Below, in pieces: positions 1-5,143 of a DNA stretch of 5,143 nt. Each line of letters starts with the position of its first letter. Within the stretch, counting starts at the first letter, position 1. Made by a program: the position numbers and the translations under genes. Under the pieces are notes generated by a model. The model was not told the origin of the DNA, made no database searches, and saw nothing but the letters and a program-made list of their open reading frames with translations. This stretch comes from Deltaproteobacteria bacterium (GTDB lineage Bacteria; Myxococcota; Polyangia; Haliangiales; Haliangiaceae), in contig JAGSPR010000455.1 in NCBI GenBank assembly GCA_018262455.1, positions 1 to 5,143 of the forward strand, read 5' to 3'.

Positions 1-408
1 GGCGTCGCCGCCGTGGACATCGAGCACGCGCACGACGTGATCCGAGATCACATCGCTCGCGGCTTGCGCCTCGGCGATCACCTGCTCGATCGCGTCGGAG
101 CCTCCCTGGTCGTGGAATACCTTGATCGCGACGTTTCGTCCGAGCTTCCGATCGAACGCCTGCCAGACCGACGCGGTTGCACCGCTATCGAGGCGCACCG
201 TCAGCTCGTAGCGCTGGTGCGTCGGCTCGCCCAGTGAAGGCGGATCGCTCTCGTCGTCGATCGCGTGCTGATCTGCATGCAGCCACAGCAGGGCCTGCCG
301 TCGCATCGCAGGATCGTCCGGGAATTCCGTCTCGAGCTTTGCGGCCCACTCGGACGGCGGGCGGCTCGACAGCGTCGCGAGCGTCGCGCGGACGCGCGCA
401 TCGCTCAC
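1..408 (-). CDS. Hanks-type Ser/Thr protein kinase, N-terminal part (runs off left edge)
   Basis: This is the first 136 codons of a eukaryotic-like Ser/Thr kinase, and the 3' part lies outside the window. Residues 1-63 form a non-kinase N-terminal extension rich in charged helix-like sequence (for example PDDPAMRRQALLWLHADQ). The kinase fold starts near RYEL (66-69). A glycine-loop region follows (LDSGATASVW, 73-82), then VAIK with the beta-3 ATP-binding Lys at 96, an alpha-C Glu in IAEAQA (E113), and the usual HVVRVLDV strand (124-131). The glycine loop is degenerate: only G76 of the three usual glycines is present, with D74 and A79 in place of the others. The start is GTG at 408, inside the sigma gene's stop as GTGA, which indicates translational coupling. 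The likely role is phosphorylating cytosolic proteins, with the upstream sigma factor the first candidate. The HRD and DFG motifs cannot be seen, so activity is unproven. Confidence 0.88.
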   Translation of the reverse strand, partial: MSDARVRATLATLSSRPPSEWAAKLETEFPDDPAMRRQALLWLHADQHAIDDESDPPSLGEPTHQRYELTVRLDSGATASVWQAFDRKLGRNVAIKVFHDQGGSDAIEQVIAEAQAASDVISDHVVRVLDVHGGDA

Positions 409-989
409 GAGCTACCCCCGAGCCCTGACTCGATGCCGTGCAGCACCACGAGGTAGTTGGTACCTTCGAGGATCCGCTTGTTCACCGCGCCCAGGGACAG
501 CCGCAGGTCGCTCGCGATCCGTCGCTGGGTCTGGCCATTCAGGTGGAGTCGGAGCGCGTCCCCGATCTGCCTCGCGTTCGGCATCGGGATGCGCACGCGT
601 GGATCGACCGTGCCGTTCTCGAGATCGGTGATCCGCGCCACGATCCAGGCCCGCAGCTCCGCGAGCTCGACCATCTCGGTCAGCGTCGCTTCGTCGGGGA
701 GCACGATCTGGTCCTCGACGAGCTCCTCGCGCTCACCTCGACGCCGTAGCTGATCCATTCGATCGAGGATGAATCGCCGAACACTCTCACCGATATGGCG
801 ATCGCTTGGCGGTAGGTCCTTCAGTCGCTCCCACTCGCCGCTCTGGAGCCAGCGCGCCACGAGCGAACCGAGGATGTCACGCGTGCTGTAGGACCCGCGG
901 TAGTTCATCGAGTGCTTGACTCGACGAATGATCCGCTCGAATTGCGCGGCCATCTGATCATCGGCGGGGGGATCCGTTGGTTGTCGCAT
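405..989 (-). CDS. ECF-like RNA polymerase sigma-70 family factor, kinase-linked
   Basis: This 194-residue two-domain sigma factor would direct RNA polymerase to a dedicated set of promoters. With the ATG at 989, sigma-2 spans about 17-87: FERIIRRVKHSM, then a region 2.2-like helix (STRDILGSLVARWL, 35-48), then VRRFILDRMDQLRRRG (70-85), matching the DNA-melting/-10 reading part. Sigma-4 spans about 109-185, with a helix-turn-helix in QTQRRIASDLRLSLGAVNKR (153-172). Region 2.2 normally carries DAED..QE-like acidic residues for binding the polymerase beta' clamp. Here most are Ser or Arg. No anti-sigma factor is seen; the next gene is a Ser/Thr kinase overlapping by GTGA. The start is uncertain. 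ATG 989 lacks a Shine-Dalgarno. GTG 1010 lies in frame 14 bases after a perfect AAAGGAGGT. ATG 953 is also possible. Family assignment is firm; the subgroup is not. Confidence 0.85.
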   Translation of the reverse strand: MRQPTDPPADDQMAAQFERIIRRVKHSMNYRGSYSTRDILGSLVARWLQSGEWERLKDLPPSDRHIGESVRRFILDRMDQLRRRGEREELVEDQIVLPDEATLTEMVELAELRAWIVARITDLENGTVDPRVRIPMPNARQIGDALRLHLNGQTQRRIASDLRLSLGAVNKRILEGTNYLVVLHGIESGLGGSS

Positions 990-1014
990 CGGCGTGATGG
1001 CCGACGTCACCCAT
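958..1014 (-). CDS. Possible 18-residue leader ORF ahead of the sigma factor
   Basis: The strongest ribosome site upstream of the sigma gene, AAAGGAGGT, sits 10 bases before an ATG at 1014 that is out of frame with the sigma factor. That ATG opens an 18-residue frame (MGDVGHHADATTNGSPRR) ending in TGA at 958. The stop is 4 bases before the in-frame sigma codon ATG 953. It could be a leader peptide whose translation feeds the sigma start. Alternatively it is the remnant of a longer sigma N-terminus broken by a frameshift, or chance, with GTG 1010 using the same ribosome site at long spacing. There is no homology evidence. Confidence 0.3.
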   Translation of the reverse strand: MGDVGHHADATTNGSPRR

Positions 1015-1073
1015 GAGGACGGCGACCTCCTTTGTCTGTTCATCCACCTTATCACTCGTCGCGATGTGCGCTC

Positions 1074-1085
1074 CCGTGAACACGG
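1074..1085. promoter_or_regulatory. 12-bp perfect dyad in the divergent sigma/Pal promoter region
   Basis: CCGTG-AA-CACGG, perfect inverted 5-mers around a 2-base centre, lies in the 139-base gap between the divergently transcribed sigma factor and Pal-like lipoprotein genes. Its position suits an operator for a dimeric regulator acting on one or both genes. I cannot place convincing -35/-10 boxes around it. Confidence 0.3.
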
Positions 1086-1128
1086 ACCGCTCCGGCACGT
1101 CCTCGTGTGCGAATCACCAGGAGATGAC

Positions 1129-1677
1129 ATGACTACGTCGAGAGGCTGCTTGATCCTGCTTGGGTGCGTTGTCGCGTCCGCGTGCTCGAAGGCTGCGAAG
1201 AAGCCAACGATGGCGCCACCGGTGCCGGCCGCGTCGCGGGAGGTCGTCGAACCGCCTGCGGCGAGACCGGAAACGACCGTCGCGGCGAGCCCGAACGTCG
1301 GCGTTTCGGACGATCTCGCGAAGCAATGTCGATTGCGCTTGTCCAGCCGCGACCAGGCACCAAAGTTCGAGTTCGATCAATTCCAGCTGCTCGCGGAGGA
1401 TCGGAACGTCCTCGAACAGGTCGCCCAATGCCTGACGCGGGGGCCACTCCACGGCAAGGCGGTCCAGCTCATCGGTCGCGCCGACCCACGGGGTACCGAC
1501 GAATACAACCTGGGGCTCGGGACACGACGGGCCGACACCGTGAGTAGCTACCTCCAACGGCTCGGCGTCCCGTCGCAGCAACTCCACCCGGCCACGCGCG
1601 GCAACCTCGACGCGACCGGGGCGGACGAAAGTGGCTGGCGCGCCGACCGGAGGGTCGATCTCGAGCTCAAAGAGTGA
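1129..1677 (+). CDS. Pal-like OmpA-domain peptidoglycan-associated lipoprotein
   Basis: This 182-residue outer-membrane lipoprotein is predicted to tether the envelope to peptidoglycan. A signal peptide (hydrophobic LILLGCVV) ends at a lipobox-like VASAC with lipidated Cys19. A Pro/Ala-rich linker (about 26-60) follows. The C-terminal OmpA_C-type domain (about 78-182) has FEFDQ at the first strand and GRADPRGTDEYN (116-127), where D119 matches the diaminopimelate-contacting Asp. LGTRRADTVSSYLQRLGV (130-147) carries R134 as the matching Arg, and DRRVDLEL is the last strand. Ala replaces the usual Thr before D119. The start at 1129 is supported by AGGAG ending 5 bases upstream. The frame is open back to 994 but that stretch is not protein-like. 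It precedes the pseudo-histidine-kinase gene by 53 bases in the same direction, so co-transcription is likely. The family could be Pal proper or another small OmpA-domain lipoprotein; no tol genes are visible. Confidence 0.88.
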   Translation: MTTSRGCLILLGCVVASACSKAAKKPTMAPPVPAASREVVEPPAARPETTVAASPNVGVSDDLAKQCRLRLSSRDQAPKFEFDQFQLLAEDRNVLEQVAQCLTRGPLHGKAVQLIGRADPRGTDEYNLGLGTRRADTVSSYLQRLGVPSQQLHPATRGNLDATGADESGWRADRRVDLELKE

Positions 1678-1730
1678 CGAGGCCGTGAACGCGACCCCGA
1701 GCGTGCCGTCTTCCCAGGCGAGGCTCGCGC

Positions 1731-3038
1731 ATGGATCCTGGGTTCCGCAGGCGGATGATCGTCGCGCAGGGCGGCCTCGTGGTGGTGTGCATGCTGTTCG
1801 CGGTGACTGCCATCATCGCGCTATCCTTCACGAATCGAACCAACGGCACCCTTCGCCAGACGGGCGACGACATTGCATCCGTTGACGCGCTCCGGCTTCG
1901 GCTGACCAGGCTGGCTGCTGCCGTCTTACTCGCGGACGATGGCCTGGTCCGGTTCGGCGAGGTCGAAGGTGGCGTTGATCGTGCGCGCCAGCAACTGCGA
2001 GCACGCGCGCGCGGGTCCTACTTTGCCATCGACGCCGACGCGCTCGACCGGGACGCCGATGATCTCAAGGCCGCGATCGACCACGCCGCGAGTGCTCTCG
2101 TTGGCGATCCGCGCGCGTCGTTCGTCGCATATCGCGTCGCGCTGAGGCCCGTGCGAGACGCGTTCGATGCGGACGCGACGAGCCTGATCCACAAGCTCGT
2201 GGCTCATCGAGACGAGTCCTTCGAGCGCTCCACGCGCGTCGCGACGCGGGCACGCTGGGCACTCGTGTTCACGGCAGCCGTGGCGATCCTGTTGAGCCTC
2301 GCGTTTGCCGCGGCGGTGATGCGTGCGCTCGCACGACAACGGGAACGCACCAGGGACGCGGCGGACCACGCCACGCGGACCGCCGCGTCGCGGAAGGAGC
2401 TGCTTGCTGCTTCGAAGGATCTGCGGAGTCCGATCGAGTTCATCTTGCGTGCTTCCGCCGAGCTGAGGAGCGCACCAAACGAGCGGTTGGCCGACGAAGT
2501 TCATGCCGCCGCGGAACGGCTACGCGGGCTTGTCGATGATCTGCTCGACGTCTCAGGGGTCGAAGCCGGAACGGTCGACCTGCGCTGCGAACGCTGCGAT
2601 GCCAGAACGCTGATCGACGTCGCGATCAAGTCCGTGCAGCTCCTCGCGGCCGAACGCGCGATCCGTGTGGTTGTGGTCGTGCCAGCCCCGATTCTTGTCT
2701 ACGTCGACCGACGCCGGATGGACCAGGTGCTCGCGACGTTGATCGGTACGGCCATCAGAAGCGCGCGCCCGGGTGGAGAGGTGACCGTGACCGCTCGCGC
2801 GACCCAGCAAGGTGCACGGTTCGCCATCAGCGAGACCGGTGCGCCGATGCTTCCGGCGCAGCTCATGAGCTTGTTCGATCGGCCGTCGGGCCACGTGTTC
2901 GACCAGTCCACCATGGAAGTCCACGTCTCCAAGCGCCTCGTCGAGGCCCATGGCGGGAGAGTCGGGATCGAGGGAACCGCGCTGTGGTTCAGCCTTCCGA
3001 TCGAGCCGCGCCTGCTGCGTGATCCCTCGACGAGGTAG
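1731..3038 (+). CDS. Membrane histidine-kinase-like sensor, predicted catalytically dead (pseudo-histidine kinase)
   Basis: This 435-residue protein has the layout of an orthodox sensor kinase: TM1 at about 11-33, a helical extracytoplasmic sensor of about 140 residues (35-174), TM2 at about 176-197, an Arg-rich linker, a HisKA-like helical pair (about 222-285) and a HATPase_c-like domain (about 325-425). Every key catalytic motif is altered. The H-box reads SKDLRSP with Lys229 where the phosphoacceptor His belongs. The N-box QVLATLIGTAI has Thr336 and Thr340 for the two Asn. The D-box reads SETGAPM with Glu368 for Asp and Pro for Gly. The G2 box lacks its glycine pair, yet the trailing KRLVEAHGGRVGI is well kept. 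The frame is intact and long, so the protein is probably made. It may act as a non-enzymatic signal relay or scaffold. A paralog lies tail to tail downstream. The start at 1731 aligns with the paralog's start and has a weak AGGCGAGG upstream. Confidence 0.85.
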   Translation: MDPGFRRRMIVAQGGLVVVCMLFAVTAIIALSFTNRTNGTLRQTGDDIASVDALRLRLTRLAAAVLLADDGLVRFGEVEGGVDRARQQLRARARGSYFAIDADALDRDADDLKAAIDHAASALVGDPRASFVAYRVALRPVRDAFDADATSLIHKLVAHRDESFERSTRVATRARWALVFTAAVAILLSLAFAAAVMRALARQRERTRDAADHATRTAASRKELLAASKDLRSPIEFILRASAELRSAPNERLADEVHAAAERLRGLVDDLLDVSGVEAGTVDLRCERCDARTLIDVAIKSVQLLAAERAIRVVVVVPAPILVYVDRRRMDQVLATLIGTAIRSARPGGEVTVTARATQQGARFAISETGAPMLPAQLMSLFDRPSGHVFDQSTMEVHVSKRLVEAHGGRVGIEGTALWFSLPIEPRLLRDPSTR

Positions 3039-3569
3039 CGAGTGGCGGAGGCGGTCAAGGTGATGCACCCGCCCGTCGCTGTGAACTTGAGCGCGTTTCC
3101 GACGAGGTTGGAGACCGCCTGGATGATCCGCTCGCGATCGATCGTGGCGACCAGCTCGCTCTCGAGATCGACGGCCAATCGCACGCCGGCCGATCGCGCT
3201 CGAGACGCGAACAGCTCCTCGACCGTTCTCGCGATCTGGCCGACATCGCACCGCTCCAGGCGAAGGCCGATCGTGCCCGCCTCGATGGTCGCCTTGTCGA
3301 GGAGCTGACCGATCAGCCGCTGCATTCGGTCGGAGGCATTTCGTATCACGGCGACGTGTTTGCGAGCACGAGAGTCTGTCGCATGTTCCTCCAGGTTCCG
3401 CTTCGACCCGCAGGCGATGGACATCGATCACGTCGGTCGAGATCTCTCGAGTGACGCCCTCGAGCCGCGCGCTGGTGAGGCGGAGCGCTGCCGCCGCCGT
3501 CGCGCCGGTAACGATCGTGATGACGAGCAACGCCGTGTGACCGATGATCAGCTGGCGGCTGAATCTCAT
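3039..3569 (-). pseudogene. Decayed sensor histidine kinase, paralog of the neighbouring plus-strand kinase
   Basis: This is a broken histidine kinase in two frames. From ATG 3569, with GAGGAG just upstream, 58 codons encode a cytosolic start, one TM helix (about residues 7-28) and the beginning of a sensor (DVIDVHRLRVEAE). Near 3385-3410 the kinase homology jumps to another frame: LEEHATDSRARKHVAV, then RMQRLIGQLLDKATIEAGT, then LRLERCD, then the ATPase N-box QAVSNLVGNALKF and GGCITLTASAT. The rest of the sensor, TM2 and the H-box are absent, so the change is a deletion with a frame shift rather than a single-base slip. At the other end the ATPase domain stops around 3040, before its D- and G-boxes, where the opposite gene's stop codon lies. 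Open frames continue into antisense of that gene but are not kinase-like. The N-box Asn pair shows the ancestor was a normal kinase. Confidence 0.82.
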
Positions 3570-3835
3570 GAGCTCCTCACGCTGGGTGGGTAGCGCCTAC
3601 CAGCTGCGTCCGGATGCACAAGTCCCCTTTCATGTTGGGCGTCTCTTCGTGAACGCCCGCGGAGCCAGGCCGTCTTCTCCACGATGGGGAGCCACGCGTG
3701 GAGGGGCATGACCGACCCGGGCTATGTAGACCCGGCGTCTGAGGGTTTCGGAGGCGGCCGAGCGGCGCACGCGGACGTGCGGTGGGCAGCGAATCCTTCC
3801 GTGCATCCGCGGCTCTCATCGGGTGGAGGCATGCA
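3570..3835. other. Noncoding spacer between the divergent kinase pseudogene and thioredoxin
   Basis: I see no credible gene in these 266 bases. They hold a hairpin at 3637-3658 (GGGCGT / ACGCCC, 10-base loop), a direct repeat GACCCGG at 3714-3720 and 3729-3735, a 6-bp-stem hairpin CGCACG-CGGA-CGTGCG at 3766-3781, and the shared upstream element of thioredoxin at 3791-3821. None of the hairpins has a T-run, so I do not call a terminator. Confidence 0.5.
3791..3821 (+). promoter_or_regulatory. Shared upstream element, copy 1 (before thioredoxin)
   Basis: GAATCCTTC (3791-3799), 9 bases, then GCGGCTCTCATCG (3809-3821), ending 14 bases before the thioredoxin ATG. The 13-mer is identical, and the 9-mer differs by one base, in the element before the persulfide dioxygenase gene at 4969-5000. 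The two-box layout close to the start codon resembles a promoter (GAAY-type -35-like box and a downstream box) or an activator/operator site. The regulator is unknown. Confidence 0.5.
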
Positions 3836-4209
3836 ATGGCGATCAAAGAACTGACCGCAGACACGTTCGAGTCGGCCATCTCGCAGGGCATCGTCCTGGT
3901 GGATCTCTGGGCCGGCTGGTGCGGCCCCTGTCGCGTGTTCGCACCGGTCTTCGCGGCTGCTGCGGAGCGTCACCCTGGCGTGGTGTTCGCGAAGGTCGAC
4001 ACGGAGGCAGAGCAGGAGCTCGCGGGCAGGCTCGGCATTCGCGCGATCCCGACGCTGATGGCGTTCCGTGATGGCGTGCCCTTGTTCTCCCAGGCTGGAG
4101 CGCTGCCCGGCTCGGCGATCGACAAGCTGGTCGCGCAGATCCAGGCCCTCGACATGGATGCCGTTCGAGCCGAGGTCGCCAGCGCCGTTCAACAAGGCGC
4201 AGGTGCGCC

Positions 4210-4213
<4 letters not shown>
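3836..4213 (+). CDS. Thioredoxin
   Basis: This 125-residue cytosolic thioredoxin catalyses dithiol-disulfide exchange, reducing protein disulfides or persulfides. The fold is complete: an N-terminal strand/helix (KELTADTFESAI), VLVDLWAGWCGPCRVFAPVF with the redox pair C29 and C32, VVFAKVDTEAE, and the cis-Pro loop RAIPTLMAF with Pro72, then DGVPLFSQAGALPGSAI. It is about 15-20 residues longer than a minimal thioredoxin because of a C-terminal helix (ALDMDAVRAEVASAVQQGAGAP). Gly-Trp precedes the first Cys, where Glu/Pro-Trp or Ala-Trp is common. ATG 3836 is chosen because GGAGG (3825-3829) lies 6 bases upstream and the domain begins there; the frame extends back to 3782 without protein-like sequence. 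No signal peptide is seen. The stop overlaps the start of the lipoprotein gene, indicating translational coupling. Confidence 0.95.
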
Positions 4214-4779
<566 letters not shown>

Positions 4780-4787
4780 TATCCGGA

Positions 4788-4809
4788 CGCGCGGGTGGGC
4801 CCTCGCGTG
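4788..4809 (+). terminator. Hairpin just after the lipoprotein stop, possible weak terminator
   Basis: An 8-pair stem (two G-T pairs), left arm CGCGCGGG and right arm CCTCGCGTG-side bases 4802-4809 around a 6-base loop, starts 9 bases after the stop codon. No T-run follows, so intrinsic termination is not shown; it may only protect the 3' end or be chance in GC-rich DNA. Confidence 0.22.
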
Positions 4810-4826
4810 ACTTGCGCCGTTCGTGC

Positions 4827-4849
4827 GGGGCATTCGGGGCATTCGGGGC
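4827..4849 (+). repeat. Short tandem repeat of GGGGCATTC
   Basis: Two exact 9-base units (4827-4835, 4836-4844) followed by a partial third, GGGGC. It lies in the 238-base spacer before the dioxygenase gene and is otherwise unexplained. Confidence 0.7.
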
Positions 4850-4968
4850 GACCGCGGGCACTGCAGCTCTCGACGGGCGCGTCGTTGGAGCTGTCCTGGC
4901 AGCGGCCATCGTCGGGGGGAGGCGCGGTCGCCGGCCTCGGTTGCTCGCGAGGTGAGGAGGAGCCTTCG

Positions 4969-5000
4969 GAACCCTTCTCCCGCGTCGGCGGCTCTCATCG
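4969..5000 (+). promoter_or_regulatory. Shared upstream element, copy 2 (before persulfide dioxygenase)
   Basis: GAACCCTTC (4969-4977), 10 bases, then GCGGCTCTCATCG (4988-5000), ending 17 bases before the ATG at 5018. It matches the element before thioredoxin in both boxes and nearly in spacing. It supports a separate promoter for this gene and a regulator in common with thioredoxin. Confidence 0.5.
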
Positions 5001-5017
5001 CCAAACAGGAGCCAATC

Positions 5018-5143
5018 ATGCTGTTTCGTCAGCTCTTCGATCCCGAGACCTCGACCTACACCTACCTGCTCGCCGACGAGGATACCAAGGAGGCGGTGAT
5101 CATCGATCCGGTCCTCGAGCAACTCGAGCGCGACGTCGGACTG
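5018..5143 (+). CDS. ETHE1-like metallo-beta-lactamase-fold persulfide (sulfur) dioxygenase, N-terminal part
   Basis: Only the first 42 codons are present; the gene runs off the right edge. The N-terminus reads LFRQLFDPETSTYTYLLAD, then EAVIIDPVLEQLERD. This is the characteristic opening of ETHE1-type persulfide dioxygenases: the first beta-strands, where the substrate pocket begins (the STYTYLL strand and the IIDPV strand). Enzymes of this family use one Fe(II) to oxidise glutathione persulfide to sulfite in sulfide detoxification. The zinc/iron-type HxHxDH motif lies beyond the edge, so activity cannot be judged, and a related MBL-fold hydrolase such as a glyoxalase-II-like protein is possible but less likely. 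AGGAG (5007-5011) lies 6 bases before the ATG. It is on the same strand as the thioredoxin-lipoprotein pair, separated by 238 bases and preceded by its own copy of the shared element. Confidence 0.87.
   Translation, partial: MLFRQLFDPETSTYTYLLADEDTKEAVIIDPVLEQLERDVGL

Noticed and set aside
1032..1055. TTGTCT ... TATCAC as a -35/-10 pair for the Pal-like gene
   Set aside because: The spacing is only 12 bases and both boxes are poor matches.
1114..1587. 157-codon minus-strand frame opposite the Pal-like gene
   Set aside because: It is a shadow of a clearly recognisable OmpA-domain gene in high-GC DNA.
2699..3424. 241-codon minus-strand frame containing kinase-like sequence
   Set aside because: It carries the C-terminal remnant of the pseudogene from about 3394 to 3040 only; below 3039 it is antisense of the intact gene. 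Reported as part of the pseudogene instead.
2553..3569. 338-codon open frame on the minus strand starting like a membrane kinase
   Set aside because: Only the first ~58 codons are kinase-like. The rest is out of frame with the real kinase homology and then antisense to the plus-strand kinase, so it is not a genuine 338-residue protein.
3637..3658. Hairpin GGGCGT/ACGCCC as a terminator
   Set aside because: It has a 10-base loop and no T-run, and it lies upstream of both divergent genes rather than after a gene.
3577..3891. 104-codon minus-strand frame across the spacer before thioredoxin
   Set aside because: It starts antisense inside thioredoxin, is Pro/Arg/Ser-rich as expected of GC-rich shadow frames, and has no recognisable domain.

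Overview
The window looks like chromosomal DNA of a high-GC Gram-negative bacterium, most plausibly Myxococcota (a myxobacterium-like lineage). The evidence is strong GC bias at third codon positions, a sigma factor gene overlapping a Hanks-type Ser/Thr kinase gene, lipoproteins with short signal peptides, and two-component sensors without an adjacent regulator. The taxonomic placement is inference from style, not from a marker gene.

Left part (1-1128), minus strand: a small ECF-like sigma-70 factor (about 989 to 405) is followed, through a GTGA stop/start overlap, by a Ser/Thr protein kinase gene (408 to beyond position 1). The sigma factor has lost most of the acidic residues of region 2.2 and carries Ser/Thr there. 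This recalls the known class of ECF factors that are switched on by phosphorylation from a partner kinase.

Middle part (1129-3569): reading away from the sigma gene is a Pal/OmpA-type peptidoglycan-binding lipoprotein (1129-1677). It is followed by a full-length membrane histidine-kinase-like protein (1731-3038) in which the phosphoacceptor His, both N-box Asn and the D-box residues are replaced, so it is a predicted pseudo-histidine kinase. Facing it tail to tail is a paralogous histidine kinase gene on the minus strand (3569 to about 3039). That copy is a clear pseudogene: an internal deletion with a frame change removed the sensor, TM2 and H-box, and the 3' end stops at the stop codon of the other copy. 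What remains of its ATPase domain still has the N-box Asn pair missing from the full-length copy.

Right part (3570-5143), plus strand: a noncoding spacer, then thioredoxin (3836-4213) overlapping a lipoprotein gene (4210-4779). The lipoprotein has a Met-Gly hexanucleotide repeat and an internally duplicated domain. A 238-base spacer follows, then the start of an ETHE1-like metallo-beta-lactamase-fold persulfide dioxygenase (5018 to beyond the edge). The thioredoxin and dioxygenase genes share a two-part upstream element (GAAYCCTTC, 9-10 bases, GCGGCTCTCATCG). This suggests co-regulation and a common role in thiol/sulfane-sulfur handling. The most interesting items are the sigma-kinase pair, the decayed inverted kinase paralogs, the shared upstream element and the Met-Gly lipoprotein.
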